A stretch of 64,000 bases of DNA from CAZKVU01 sp964556475 (GTDB lineage Bacteria > Patescibacteriota > Microgenomatia > UBA1406 > HO2-37-13b). The stretch is from assembly GCA_964556475.1 (NCBI GenBank), contig CAZKVU010000001.1:1-64000 (forward strand), read 5' to 3'. Below are positions 15,532 through 26,260 of the stretch, one piece after another. The notes under the pieces were generated by a model, which did no database searches, was not told the DNA's origin, and was given only the letters and a program-made list of their open reading frames with translations. The number at the start of each line of letters is the position of its first letter. Within the stretch, counting starts at the first letter, position 1. The position numbers and the translations under genes were made by a program.

Positions 15532-17772
15532 ATGCCTGAAGGAGCCGAAGTACCACCACCATCAGACGTAGCGCCAGAACCGGTTGCACCAGAGCAGCCA
15601 GCCGCACCTCCGCTGGAACCTGCAGACCCGGCTTCAGAGCAACCTCCTGCTGCAGAACACGATGCAGCACAGGAACAAGCTCCTACTCCTGACCAAACTC
15701 CAGAGCGGCTTGCGTATAACCCGCACATGGAGGGTTTACAAGGTCGTATGCTTTTATACAATCACGACGTATATGCACTCAGTCCTGACGAGAGTATCGA
15801 TTATGATGTTAATCGAGACCAACTTGGTACACAAGTCTTTAGAGATTACCGTGCATTTTCATATGCCTCTACCCTTGAACGTGTTGAAGAATGGGATGGC
15901 AAAGAAACCGGTACTGACACTAACTATCAGGCTTGGGAAAAGGAAATGATCCGTATTGTTGGCGGCAACCAACGAAGAGCGCATGATCTTGCCGCACTCA
16001 ATGCTCAGGTTGGCATTGATTTTGAACACTTTGATCCAGCCGCTGCACGTCTTATTTATGATAAATATTTCAAAGATGACACCCCGGAGCTTCAAATCAT
16101 CAATGGAACCGAGGTATATGTCCCATCAAACATAAAAAATTTTGTCCGAGACACACTTAATTCATATCGAGCAGCAGACGGCACTCTGAATTACGACGCA
16201 TTGAAACAAAATTTGTCTTCAATTCAATGGTTCTCGCATGTTTTTGGAAAAAATTCAGCTGAGATTGTTGCCCAACTCGTCGACGCCGAAGCAAAACTTC
16301 AAACACCAGATCAAGCATCCACCCTTATTACGGCGGTGAATCAAACTGAAACAGTGACAAAGCCAGATGGTACAACTGAGGATATACGCCGGCTCAACAA
16401 ACCTCGGCTCGCTGAGCGTGAAGTTGAGCTCATTGAATTCCTTGATCATCAGCTCGATCGAGTTCGCGTGGTTAAACCGCCTGAAGGTGGACCACAGCCA
16501 GGAAAAGAATTTGTGTGGCACTATGAACAAACGAACAAAGAGGATAAACACTTCCCGTTCAAGGATTACGCTCGCAGTTTGCTCTCGCCAATGAGAGTTG
16601 CAGCAGAACTTCAGCGTGACTTCCCTGCTCAATATGGTTCGCGATCGATTCATCACATTGCTGCTGACGTTCAAAGAAGTCAAAAGGAAGTACATGAACG
16701 ATACAACACACCGAAAATTCAAGAAGGAATACGTGCAGCACTCACCGATTATATGCGCTTCCTTAAAGAAACGTATGGTGTTGACGACTTTTACGATTTA
16801 TCGGATTTAGACGTACATCTGATCGGTTCTGAAGCTGGAAAAGTATACAGCGATGCACTCGGATTTATGTTGCCTGGCGCTCCATCGATCTACCTTAATA
16901 TGCATACAATCGAACAGATGGCACAGCGAGAAAAGATCAGCTTTTCAGAGCATCCAAATACTGCAGTTATGCGTGTTTTAAATGAAGTTATGCCTCATGA
17001 ATTCACACATATTATTGGTCAACAGGCTCAATGGTATCTATTGCGAAGAGATAAAGATCCGCATCATGATTACACACTTGATGAATTGCGTAATGCAGCT
17101 AGTGTAACACATGGTAAATTAGGGCCGGAATTATCAAGTCCAGCTCGACCAAAGAATCAATTTATGGATTATGCGCGTGAGGCTCGTGAGCGTGGTCGCT
17201 GGCTTATGGAGGCAGCAACTGTTCGCCTAACTGAACAATGGGCACATAAAACAGAGTTAAAGGTCAGCGAACACTTAGATGCTTATCGACATGAGCGAGA
17301 AACGCTTGATGCGATTATTGATAGACTCATAAAGGATGGCGAAGTTAAAGATCGCGACGAAGGATTTAGATATTTTGCCGATGCATACTTTAAGCCAAGT
17401 GGTATGTTGTCACTGGTTCGGAAACTTGATGGCGATGCTCAAGGTGAAAAAGGAGCTCGAAAACGACCTCACTTCACCCAAACTATATATGCCCTCATGG
17501 AGTATGAGAAAGGACAGAATACTGATACCCCGTATGATTTGAGTAGAGCTTTCGCAGGGGGCACTCTAACCGATTTCCAGGTTGGTCAATTGAAGAGGGT
17601 TGTTAGTGCTTGTCGAGATAATCCTGGTGGAAAAGTACAGCTCTCCCCTGCCGCGCAGGCATATCTTGATCGAAGATATAATCTAGGACTTAATATTGCT
17701 CCACGAATTGCGGTTCAACAGCCAGAACGTGCACAAGCACGTGAAGAGACTCCTGAACAAAAAGCTGCTTGA
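15532..17772 (+). CDS. Large HEFTH-motif protein (putative zinc metallopeptidase)
   Basis: A 746-residue protein with no clear signal peptide or TM helix. Residues 1-60 are Pro/Ala/Glu-rich. A long helical region follows, then the motif VMPHEFTHIIGQQAQW near residue 485, a zinc-protease HExxH with a hydrophobic context. Upstream is a segment resembling a peptidase N-lobe (GFMLPGAPSIYLNMHTIEQM). The C-terminus is again Gln/Glu/Ala-rich. No standard peptidase family is recognised. It is four bases downstream of the membrane metalloprotease gene and converges on the block of low-complexity proteins at 17.8-29.3 kb, which show the same compositional style. Confidence 0.55.
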   Translation: MPEGAEVPPPSDVAPEPVAPEQPAAPPLEPADPASEQPPAAEHDAAQEQAPTPDQTPERLAYNPHMEGLQGRMLLYNHDVYALSPDESIDYDVNRDQLGTQVFRDYRAFSYASTLERVEEWDGKETGTDTNYQAWEKEMIRIVGGNQRRAHDLAALNAQVGIDFEHFDPAAARLIYDKYFKDDTPELQIINGTEVYVPSNIKNFVRDTLNSYRAADGTLNYDALKQNLSSIQWFSHVFGKNSAEIVAQLVDAEAKLQTPDQASTLITAVNQTETVTKPDGTTEDIRRLNKPRLAEREVELIEFLDHQLDRVRVVKPPEGGPQPGKEFVWHYEQTNKEDKHFPFKDYARSLLSPMRVAAELQRDFPAQYGSRSIHHIAADVQRSQKEVHERYNTPKIQEGIRAALTDYMRFLKETYGVDDFYDLSDLDVHLIGSEAGKVYSDALGFMLPGAPSIYLNMHTIEQMAQREKISFSEHPNTAVMRVLNEVMPHEFTHIIGQQAQWYLLRRDKDPHHDYTLDELRNAASVTHGKLGPELSSPARPKNQFMDYAREARERGRWLMEAATVRLTEQWAHKTELKVSEHLDAYRHERETLDAIIDRLIKDGEVKDRDEGFRYFADAYFKPSGMLSLVRKLDGDAQGEKGARKRPHFTQTIYALMEYEKGQNTDTPYDLSRAFAGGTLTDFQVGQLKRVVSACRDNPGGKVQLSPAAQAYLDRRYNLGLNIAPRIAVQQPERAQAREETPEQKAA

Positions 17773-17791
17773 TAAACTTCTTAAAGACTTC

Positions 17792-18292
17792 TTACATTTC
17801 TGTTGGCGGTGCTGCCGGAGGTGTTTCTTCTGAAGGTGTATTTTCAGCGATAGCTGGTGATGATTCCCCGCTCATCGGCTGATCCATGCCGGTCTGATCC
17901 ATAGCTGGCGCAGGGGCTGTTCCTGAAGCCTGTGCTCCTCCATCAGCTTCCGGATTGTACAAAAAGATTGTCTTGAATTCGAGCATTGCGGCTGCGATCT
18001 CTGTACTGAGATTTGGAATATGATTTGCTAAGAATGCATCAACCTGTTCATCAGTTGGATTTGAGTCTAGCAAGGTGTTGAACTCTTCAACAGCTTGATC
18101 ACTGAGCAAATCCATAAGATGTGCATTGATTGTATAATCGAGCTCTTTGACTAATTGCTCAATAACTAAGGGCTTTTCCTCTGCAGTTAAGTTAAGTTCC
18201 GGTCGAAGTGGTAATAATTCTGATACAAAATCATATAAAGCGATCTTGTCTTTGACTGCCTGGCTTGGTTGTCCGTTGGTATTGTTATCCAT
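17792..18292 (-). CDS. Hypothetical protein with acidic helical domain and Pro/Ala tail
   Basis: A 166-residue protein. Residues 10-110 form a predicted helical domain (FVSELLPLRPELNLTAEEK, then LLDSNPTDEQVDAFLANHIP) resembling the small DUF5663-type domain common in Patescibacteria; this link is from memory of the pattern, not a search. Residues 118-166 are Pro/Ala/Glu/Met-rich and probably disordered. A TTGACA/TACCAT promoter ends six bases before the ATG. It lies just downstream of the giant phosphatase-like gene on the same strand but has its own promoter. Confidence 0.55.
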   Translation of the reverse strand: MDNNTNGQPSQAVKDKIALYDFVSELLPLRPELNLTAEEKPLVIEQLVKELDYTINAHLMDLLSDQAVEEFNTLLDSNPTDEQVDAFLANHIPNLSTEIAAAMLEFKTIFLYNPEADGGAQASGTAPAPAMDQTGMDQPMSGESSPAIAENTPSEETPPAAPPTEM

Positions 18293-18298
18293 ATTCTA

Positions 18299-18327
18299 AT
18301 GGTAAAGAACTTTTAAAATGATGTCAA
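18299..18327 (-). promoter_or_regulatory. Leaderless-type promoter
   Basis: On the minus strand TTGACA (18322-18327), a 17-base spacer and TACCAT (18299-18304), then six bases to the ATG at 18292. The -35 lies close to the stop codon of the giant gene. Confidence 0.7.
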
Positions 18328-18333
18328 TGGCGT

Positions 18334-21300
18334 TTATGGCCAGACCACTAATCTCTGGTTTTTATCGTAATCAATTTTCTCTATCGGAGCAGCGAGATCA
18401 AAGTCACCGTAGGTTGGGAGATTACCACCATATCGAGGCGACGCTGTTGGACTGCCTGTGCCTGTCGAATGGACTTGCATCAACTTTCCATGGAAATGAC
18501 TATCGGGCGAACTAAATCTTTTACCGGGTCCATCCTCATGACCTCTTACAAAAACCTTTCCACCTATTCTGGCAAGAAACGCATCAAGAGCACGGGGATA
18601 GAAACGAATCAGTCCGTCTCGCAATGCCTCAGAATCACTTCCTGAATAGATCCTTGCACCATTTCCAACAACAAATGCATCACTTACTTGATCTTCAGGA
18701 TCTGCCCACTCCATAACTTTAAACAAAGATTTTTTACCTGGTGCTGCAGGAGCATTCATGCCTCTGAGCGTTGGAGTGTCACCATTTTCCCATGCAACCG
18801 GTCCGCCATGGCCAATGACAATACCATTACCAGTCACAACCATGCGTGGCATTGAATCAAACAATCTAAGGTATGATTGGTATACTTCCTCACCTCTATC
18901 ACCGAATTGTGCTCTGATCTGAGCTGGATATTCCTGAGGGTGGACTTCACCTTCGCGAACTTCGTGATCTGCTTTCATTAAAATTACATTGTCGGGATAT
19001 TGTGCTTTCAAGAAGGCAAGCATTTCCATAACGCGAATACTTTCGGGACCACGATCCATATAATCACCCATGAAGACAATTCTCATATCTTTCTTGCCAT
19101 CTTCCATATTGGCAATAAATCCTGATTGTTTCAAAATCTGTTCAACGGTTGCTGAGTCTCCATGAAGATCTCCAACAGTGATAAGACGACCATTACCTTG
19201 TGGAATAAACGCAACGCCGCCATCAACAAAGGATCTTCTGAATCTCGACATCTCTGTAATACTGTCACGGAGTTGACCAGTGCCCTTTGCCCGTTCTTCT
19301 AACATTATCTGTTCTGCTCTGCCAAGTATCCTCATGGCAACCTCAGGTGAATTCCGACCAGCGTCTTTCAAAAGAGCTTTTAATACTCGTTGTGCTCTTT
19401 CTGAACCAAGAATAGCGCCTGATTCAGCGGTTCCTCCAGTTGGCGCTGTTTCAGGACCTCCAGCTGGTACTCCTCCTGCGCTTCCTTTGGCTTTACCTTT
19501 TTTGCCACCTACTGTTGAACCACTTGCGCCTGCGGTATCATCTGCGCCAGTTCCAGTTCCACCTGCGCCTCCACCTGCCCCACCGCCGCCAGTTCCAGAT
19601 CCATCATCTCCACCTGCATCATCACTTGTCACTACGACCTCTATGCCAAACACCTTCTCAAGCTCTTCAACACGCTGTGTTAGTCCTTCAATATATTCAG
19701 GACGTTCTCTGAGTAAGCCCATTGCTCGATCCATGACGCGGCGATTGAGATCGGCTCTGTTAAGATTGGCAGCAAGTAATTCTCTTGCCTCTTCGTGTTT
19801 AACACCAAGTTCACGACTATATTCACGAAGCGCGAGTTGATTCGTGGTAAATTCGGCACTCTGAGCGGCGACAATTAGAGCAGACATATATGTCTTTCCT
19901 AAATTGGTAAGCTTATTGTCAGCCTCATATAGTGGAGCTCCACCGGTATGTGCACGATCAGATATAAGCTGAGGGATGTCTGTTGATGTAAAGTCACTCA
20001 AGAGTTTATCTGTGATTTCAGTATCTGTCATTGCTGGGTTATCCCTCTTCATCTGGCTTGCCTTGCTTATGAAGTCTCTATAAAATTGGGCGTACCCCTT
20101 GGCTTCATCATCAGTCAATGGTTGACCAGTAATCATGGTCAATAAGGATTCCTTAAGCTTGTTTTCAAAGTTTAACTTTGGATCAGCCCCAACCTTTTTT
20201 GCAACTTCATCCATCTTTAACTGAAGTGCTGGATCAAGAAGTTTTCGCTGCGCTTCTGATAAACCAGATGTAGCAGGATCCTCAGCTTGTAATGCTTTTA
20301 TCGCTTCTGGAATAAGTTCATCTTTCAGAAGCTCATCATGTGATGTGCTGAATGTTCCCCAATAATTTTCAACGACTTTATCCCACAATGTTGCTAAGTA
20401 CTCAGCCCGCTTTGCTTCATCGGCGATGATCTCCTGTGCTTGTTCAACGGTGAGTTTTTCTAAACCATATTTCGTTAAGTCAAGGCCTGCTAAATCCTCT
20501 GCGGTGATTTTTCCATCTGTTATCTGTTTATCAAGCGCCCCAGTGAAACGATCCTTGAGCGCCTGTATTTGTTCCGCGTTCTTATTCTCAGCACCGCTTT
20601 CTCCTTCTCCCTTGCCCTTACCTTCATCATCGTCTGCTCCTGCACCATGATCATCTTCCTTCCCTTCATCGTCCTTACCTTTACCGTCGCCCTTTCCATC
20701 TCCTTCTTCAGCTCCATCCTTGCCATCTGCAGGCTTAGGTGTTGTATCAACATAGACACCATTACCGAATGACACGCCTTCCACTTCTACACCAGCTTTC
20801 CCTGTATTGTCACCTTTTATGCTTCGTTCCTTTTCAATATGTGTTGGGAGTGGTAACCAAACAAATTCAGCACTGACAGGTGAACCATCAACTCCCGGTG
20901 TTCCGTCATCCACTCTGAATGGCGGTATAACTTCAAAAATGCGATCTGTATGGGCGCTGAGGTCACCAAAGTCTATCGATGACATCTGAGTGCCCGTTGT
21001 ATAGTCGAAGCCTTCAGAGGCTGGTGAACTGCCTTTGCCAGTTGCAATAATTTCATGCATGTAATCGCCGTTTGCATCTCTTGTTGGGATAACGGCTTCA
21101 AATGTTCCTTCTCTACCATCTGGGCCTTTCAAAGCAAAGACATCTCTATGATGATACAGCTCAGTTGCAATGTCTCCATCTGGCAATCCTTGGAACGAGG
21201 AGTCATTGACAACTGCATGATACAAGTCTGCGCTGGAGGTTGTAACTACGGAACCGTCTGGTTGAGCAATAGACATTGGTGTGTGATCGTTTGGATCAAG

Positions 21301-24300
21301 CTTAATAAGACCTTCGTGTGCTGGTACATAAATTCCTTCGCCATGATGTCCGCCGTGTGAGAAATAAAAGCCATGTTCTTTGCCTCCAAAGACTGCCTCA
21401 GCAATATGACCTGAGCGCTTTGCAGCTTCCTGCATACTAATAATAAGTGCGCTTCCTTCTGGACCACTTGCTTCTTTAATAGTGTGAACTCCGAGCTGTG
21501 AACCATTTTCACTGAAATATCTAAAGTGATCGGTCTCGCGCATGGTTTGTCCCCAAACGCTATTTTCATTTATTGTGCCATCGGGATTGAATGTGCCCTC
21601 GGAATGGTGTGTGACTGAATTATCGATGGTGTGAACGTGAGTGCCATCAATGAGGCTGTTATCACCTACTGCAAGAATCGTCCCATCAGGATTAAATGCT
21701 ACATCATCCATGAAAACGACATTATGATCACTTGCGAGAACAAGATCATGATTACCCTGTGCGTCTTCAATCCATTGGGTGCCTGTTGGAATAACGGTAT
21801 GAACCAGATGACCATCGACCATTAAAGTTGCCTCGCATGGTGCACCAACCTCGTAATCTGGTGTGGTTGATCCGCTTGCTGGATCACGATGATCAAACTT
21901 GAATCCATGGAAGAAGCTGTCTTTATCAGTCAGATCAACTGGATTCACTTCATGTTCACCCTGATGTACAGATAGATCAAATTTGCCATCGCCATCGAAA
22001 TCGTGTGTACCGAATCTCATTCCTTCGTGCGTCATGTCGTATACATGACCATTGCGTCCATCAAAAATCACATCATGTGGCAAACCTGGTATAGGTGCTT
22101 GTGCGGAGAAGTAATGAACATCCTCAGGAAGTGAAATATTAAGGCCGTGCATAGCTACTGGCTCAGACATATGCTCAGCAAAATGGAATGTTTCACCTGG
22201 AGTTATCTTGTCAAATGTCTCAAGTGCACTTCTACCTGCACTGCCTACTGCGTGGGTTGCCATAAGAGCGGCTTCCTGATAGGGAGAAAGCGTTGAAAGC
22301 GCAATTGCATTTCCTTGTGCATCCTCACCCATTCTAATAACTTCCTCTGGTTTAACATGGCCGTCAACAAGGTTTCTCCAGTTTTCCCACCAAATTTCTG
22401 GTCCCATCTTGTATGCCTGAATCTCTTCCCCAATGCCTAGATTGACATTACCCGTAACTGCTGATGAGGCTTGTTGTAATTCATGTGCTGCGCCAGAAAC
22501 CACACCGCCATAAATTATTGCCCTACCCGCAGCATAGGCTCCTTGTCTCCAGCTATATTTTGCAAGTGCGGTCATACGCTTATTCAGCCCTTCATTTGGC
22601 TCAATCTTCAGATCGGTGAATTGAGCTTCAACCATGGTATGAGCTTCAGCCTGGGTTTTACCATGAGTCTTGACAAGCCATTCTTCGACACCAGCTTTAT
22701 CACTTCCTCGAGCTAATTGACCTTGCATAACGAGAGTGGCATTATCTAATTGAGCTAGGTGCGTATCATGTTTACCACGTGCAAGAGCGATCTGTGCATC
22801 GACGATTGCATGACGCAGAGCCATATATTGTCTGTTTTCCGCACCTTCGCTAAATTCGATGAAGTTGTTTGGAGCTGCAATATCAAAGACTCTTCGAACG
22901 CCTGTACCTTGTCGCACAACGCTTTGATCGGTCAATGCGATACGCGCGCGAGCATGTGCAACAGCGCTGAGAAGTGCTTGAGCTTCATCAGGGGTTAGTT
23001 GCTCTTTTGCTGTTAATGTTGTAATGTCAGTTGTTAATTTTTCTGCAGGTACCCTACTTACCATTAATTTTTCCATTTCTTTCATGAGGACTGCGTCAGC
23101 TGGAGATTTTCTTCCGCGAGCAAGCTCGTATGATGTTTGAGCATATTTTTCATGAACACGGCCTCCAAGACCCTTTAATCGTCCGTTTTGAGACCATGTC
23201 ACACCACCTTCACGAACAGCCGCAACACCAGCTATACCCAAAATTCCGCCTGCTCGTGCGAGTGTTCGGGCAGGTATTGAAGACCAACCTGCTGCAAGCA
23301 TACCTGCATATTGTCCAGCCAGGTGAGCATAGGAAAATGCATTATATCTCCAAAGATTTCGGGCAAGTCCATACCCTGCAGACAAAGCTTTATCACTCAT
23401 TCCTACGGGCCCATCAGCAAGCGTATGAGCTAAAGCATCCCTCATAGAAAGAATTCTTATCGGAGCTTCTTTGTCTGCTGAACGTGCTCCACCCCAGACA
23501 CCTGTACCAAGTGTTAAGTCAAGTTTGAATTTATCAAATGCTGATTCAGTTGTACCTTCTGGTTTTGCTGAATACTCTGCCCAGCGGGATTTAATTTCGT
23601 TTGCAATCGGAAGTATATTTGTTGCAAATTCCCGCGATGCTAATAATCCTGCATTATCATCTTTAAGTGTTGGCGCAACATTGTCACGAATATATGCGTT
23701 AACAGCAACCAGAAGTGCATCCTGATCAATTTGTCCGGATGCATATTGTTCAATAAAGCCTTTAATATGTGTGTTAACAGCTGTATTAAACGCTGCATAA
23801 TCCCCTTCAGCATCACCAGGAATGTGCAATCTTCGTTCACCAAGCTCTGTTGAAATAGAATCTTTATCACTGCCCTGAAGAGTAAACTGCTCTGCTTTTG
23901 CTGTTTGCTCTTTTAATGTGGCTTCTTTTTGTTCTGCTACGAGTTGTTGACCATTTGCACGAAGCCATTCTTCTGCACGGACCATTTCTGCGGAACGGAC
24001 AAGTCCAGTTGCCGTATGTAAGAAATTTCGACCGAGATTTCGCCACATCCTCCGCGCAAATCCCTCTTGAGCTTTCATGGTTTTCGCGCCATCAAGAGCC
24101 CTTTGCATCAGTTCCTCAGTCATTTCAAATGGAACGCTGCTGTCTGTTTTTGAAATTTCTTTTGCTGCGTTTCGCATGCGAGCTGCGAATTGCATATGTC
24201 CACCATCAACCCATCCTTTGATAACCATTCCCTGCCAGAATGTTCGTACTGGATGCGCAAAGCTTTTTATCAATGCTCCGAAGAAAGGCACTCTGTATGC

Positions 24301-26181
24301 TCTGCCTACTAATTTATCCTGCCAACCGGTATATTGCCTATTCTGAACAAAACGGGCAATATCATCTATGTTGCGCGCACCTGCGTGTTTCAGCGATACA
24401 AGTGCAAGTCGTGCAGTTGTTGCAAGTTCGCGAGGTTTATCACCAGTCCCATCGCCTGGACCACCATCTTTGCCGTTATCAGATCCGGGGGCTCCAGGAG
24501 GTGTTTCCTCTTTTTCTTTACCGTCACCTTTTTCTGTAGTATCATCTGTTGTGTCGCCTTTAGCTTCTTTCTTTCCATCTCCAGTTCCTGTTGTCGGATC
24601 TTCAGGACCACCATCTTTTTTGCCAGTCCCGTCAGCTCCACCAGCTCCTGCGGCTGCGGCATCATCGGCCTTAACTTCATCCTTACCATCTCCAGTTGCC
24701 GCATCTGGTTTTGCTCCTCCATGATCAGCGCCAGCTGCTGCCGAGCCAGCTCCACCAGCTACTGACATTCGTGTTGGTGTCGGCCCTGTTGTTGTCGAAG
24801 AAGTTACTGCTGATGTTGCTGATCGTCGTGTTGTCACTGTCCTTCGAGCTTGTGCGGTTCCACTTCCTCGCTGTTCAAAGGCCTGATCAGTAATCGTTGT
24901 CGGACCTTTTGGCGATGATATGCTGTGTGAGTGTAATCGTGCCATCCAATCTGTACCTTTCAGTGCGTAATCATTAAAATTCAATGCAAGTTTTTCCATG
25001 AGTCGCTTGCCATTTTCCTGTCGTCGAGTAGCATACGCAGCTTCATCTTCACCCTTTCTATGCGGTGTTAGTCTGCCTAAAATTCTATCTTCAATTCCAT
25101 GATCTCTCAAGAAAGCCTGCAGGCCATCCGGATTTTGTGGTATTTTCTTCAACTCAGCAACAGCACGTAAGACTGATGTGCTCGTTTCTCCGTGTTGCGC
25201 TGTTGGAACATCGCCAAGATCATCAATTCCTCGTAAACCTCGCACTCTCCTGAGTGCCTCCATCATTGTTGTATCAAATTGTCGATCAAGCATCATTTGC
25301 GCCCGATGCAAGCTCGCTCTTTCTGCAGAATGTAATGGAAGTCGCAATGGACCAGTAGGCACACCTCGTTCAGTTACTGCTCCACCTGATGTATCTCTAT
25401 CTGTAAGTCGACGCGTTAATTCAGCTCGTACTGATCGATATGAAATCTCACTTCCGGAAAAAGCAACATCACGAGCAACATCACGCAAAACCGCTCTCAC
25501 TTCTGTGACTCCCTTTACCCCCTTCAAGTCAGCCAGATCAGTTATTGTTTCATCAGGAATACTTGAAAGTGCTTCATGGGCGATGCTCTGAGCAACAGTA
25601 TCAAGAAGAACGCTTTCAGTAACCTCCGGACCTTCTGGGGTGTGCTTTACAATGTCGCTCAGCTTTCCTCGGGCAGATTCGATACCACCTGCCTCAGAAT
25701 CACTAAAGACATGTTCGGCGACCCAATGTTCATCGTTAATTTTTTTTATGTATGCTGCCTCTTGTTTATCCCAATCGGCTTGCTGACGAAGTGCGCGTCG
25801 AGCATGCACAGCTGCTACTAAATCTTTTGAGTCTGGCCTGCCAGACTCCATAGCAAGGAGCTTACTTCGTGCCCAAAGACCGGCAGGTGAAATATCATCA
25901 GGAGCATCCGGCTGCAGTGCTTCTTCAACGCCTTTTAATAAGCGTTCCTCATATGCGGCAGCGGTTTCTCTATGATCTTTATCTTGGGCTGGCCTATCTG
26001 GATCTTCTATACTTCTATCAAGAAAGTCTGTTGAAAGAAGAGAATATGCCTGATTGTGAGCTAGATGAGCATTTTCAGGACTTGTGAATTCATCAAGTGG
26101 TAATTCCCGACCACCATATTGCAGTGGCACATCAACAATACCAGTAGGAGTAACCGCTTCTGGAGCGCTATCTTGAGTCAT
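18334..26181 (-). CDS. Giant 2615-residue protein with C-terminal PPP-type phosphatase domain
   Basis: The largest gene in the window. Residues about 1-460 are helical; a Gly/Asp/Lys-rich low-complexity linker covers about 470-585; a mainly helical region with weakly hydrophobic segments (near 960-1000 and 1215) follows; about 1350-1800 is beta-rich with repeated Asp/Gly/His motifs such as HDFDGDGKFDL; a second acidic linker lies at about 1817-1869 and a third Gly-rich one at about 2184-2250. The C-terminal domain (about 2325-2570) shows phosphoprotein-phosphatase motifs: VGDLHGD (about 2336), GDYMDRG (about 2370), HGGP (about 2460) and RGHED (about 2547). The usual GNHE motif reads KADHE, losing the Gly-Asn pair. 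No signal peptide is seen. Function unknown; a structural or signalling scaffold is possible. Overall ORF is certain, role is not. Confidence 0.75.
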   Translation of the reverse strand: MTQDSAPEAVTPTGIVDVPLQYGGRELPLDEFTSPENAHLAHNQAYSLLSTDFLDRSIEDPDRPAQDKDHRETAAAYEERLLKGVEEALQPDAPDDISPAGLWARSKLLAMESGRPDSKDLVAAVHARRALRQQADWDKQEAAYIKKINDEHWVAEHVFSDSEAGGIESARGKLSDIVKHTPEGPEVTESVLLDTVAQSIAHEALSSIPDETITDLADLKGVKGVTEVRAVLRDVARDVAFSGSEISYRSVRAELTRRLTDRDTSGGAVTERGVPTGPLRLPLHSAERASLHRAQMMLDRQFDTTMMEALRRVRGLRGIDDLGDVPTAQHGETSTSVLRAVAELKKIPQNPDGLQAFLRDHGIEDRILGRLTPHRKGEDEAAYATRRQENGKRLMEKLALNFNDYALKGTDWMARLHSHSISSPKGPTTITDQAFEQRGSGTAQARRTVTTRRSATSAVTSSTTTGPTPTRMSVAGGAGSAAAGADHGGAKPDAATGDGKDEVKADDAAAAGAGGADGTGKKDGGPEDPTTGTGDGKKEAKGDTTDDTTEKGDGKEKEETPPGAPGSDNGKDGGPGDGTGDKPRELATTARLALVSLKHAGARNIDDIARFVQNRQYTGWQDKLVGRAYRVPFFGALIKSFAHPVRTFWQGMVIKGWVDGGHMQFAARMRNAAKEISKTDSSVPFEMTEELMQRALDGAKTMKAQEGFARRMWRNLGRNFLHTATGLVRSAEMVRAEEWLRANGQQLVAEQKEATLKEQTAKAEQFTLQGSDKDSISTELGERRLHIPGDAEGDYAAFNTAVNTHIKGFIEQYASGQIDQDALLVAVNAYIRDNVAPTLKDDNAGLLASREFATNILPIANEIKSRWAEYSAKPEGTTESAFDKFKLDLTLGTGVWGGARSADKEAPIRILSMRDALAHTLADGPVGMSDKALSAGYGLARNLWRYNAFSYAHLAGQYAGMLAAGWSSIPARTLARAGGILGIAGVAAVREGGVTWSQNGRLKGLGGRVHEKYAQTSYELARGRKSPADAVLMKEMEKLMVSRVPAEKLTTDITTLTAKEQLTPDEAQALLSAVAHARARIALTDQSVVRQGTGVRRVFDIAAPNNFIEFSEGAENRQYMALRHAIVDAQIALARGKHDTHLAQLDNATLVMQGQLARGSDKAGVEEWLVKTHGKTQAEAHTMVEAQFTDLKIEPNEGLNKRMTALAKYSWRQGAYAAGRAIIYGGVVSGAAHELQQASSAVTGNVNLGIGEEIQAYKMGPEIWWENWRNLVDGHVKPEEVIRMGEDAQGNAIALSTLSPYQEAALMATHAVGSAGRSALETFDKITPGETFHFAEHMSEPVAMHGLNISLPEDVHYFSAQAPIPGLPHDVIFDGRNGHVYDMTHEGMRFGTHDFDGDGKFDLSVHQGEHEVNPVDLTDKDSFFHGFKFDHRDPASGSTTPDYEVGAPCEATLMVDGHLVHTVIPTGTQWIEDAQGNHDLVLASDHNVVFMDDVAFNPDGTILAVGDNSLIDGTHVHTIDNSVTHHSEGTFNPDGTINENSVWGQTMRETDHFRYFSENGSQLGVHTIKEASGPEGSALIISMQEAAKRSGHIAEAVFGGKEHGFYFSHGGHHGEGIYVPAHEGLIKLDPNDHTPMSIAQPDGSVVTTSSADLYHAVVNDSSFQGLPDGDIATELYHHRDVFALKGPDGREGTFEAVIPTRDANGDYMHEIIATGKGSSPASEGFDYTTGTQMSSIDFGDLSAHTDRIFEVIPPFRVDDGTPGVDGSPVSAEFVWLPLPTHIEKERSIKGDNTGKAGVEVEGVSFGNGVYVDTTPKPADGKDGAEEGDGKGDGKGKDDEGKEDDHGAGADDDEGKGKGEGESGAENKNAEQIQALKDRFTGALDKQITDGKITAEDLAGLDLTKYGLEKLTVEQAQEIIADEAKRAEYLATLWDKVVENYWGTFSTSHDELLKDELIPEAIKALQAEDPATSGLSEAQRKLLDPALQLKMDEVAKKVGADPKLNFENKLKESLLTMITGQPLTDDEAKGYAQFYRDFISKASQMKRDNPAMTDTEITDKLLSDFTSTDIPQLISDRAHTGGAPLYEADNKLTNLGKTYMSALIVAAQSAEFTTNQLALREYSRELGVKHEEARELLAANLNRADLNRRVMDRAMGLLRERPEYIEGLTQRVEELEKVFGIEVVVTSDDAGGDDGSGTGGGGAGGGAGGTGTGADDTAGASGSTVGGKKGKAKGSAGGVPAGGPETAPTGGTAESGAILGSERAQRVLKALLKDAGRNSPEVAMRILGRAEQIMLEERAKGTGQLRDSITEMSRFRRSFVDGGVAFIPQGNGRLITVGDLHGDSATVEQILKQSGFIANMEDGKKDMRIVFMGDYMDRGPESIRVMEMLAFLKAQYPDNVILMKADHEVREGEVHPQEYPAQIRAQFGDRGEEVYQSYLRLFDSMPRMVVTGNGIVIGHGGPVAWENGDTPTLRGMNAPAAPGKKSLFKVMEWADPEDQVSDAFVVGNGARIYSGSDSEALRDGLIRFYPRALDAFLARIGGKVFVRGHEDGPGKRFSSPDSHFHGKLMQVHSTGTGSPTASPRYGGNLPTYGDFDLAAPIEKIDYDKNQRLVVWP

Positions 26182-26217
26182 TTCGACTTATTAACATATA
26201 ATACGTATTACAGTTTC

Positions 26218-26247
26218 AGTATAGTGAAAAGTGAAAGACGATGTCAA
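26218..26247 (-). promoter_or_regulatory. Promoter of the giant gene
   Basis: On the minus strand TTGACA (26242-26247), an 18-base spacer and TATACT (26218-26223). The ATG at 26181 is 36 bases downstream, so this mRNA has a leader of about 30 bases, unlike most promoters here. Confidence 0.75.
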
Positions 26248-26260
26248 ACGGAATTATGAT

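Noticed and set aside
19280..19840. 186-residue plus-strand ORF rich in Pro/Ala/Leu
   Set aside because: It is antisense to a Gly/Ala-rich linker of the giant gene; its composition is the mirror of that linker.
21960..21995. EF-hand/dockerin-like HDFDGDGKFDL motif in the giant protein
   Set aside because: Only one isolated loop without the flanking helices of a dockerin, and the protein has no signal peptide.
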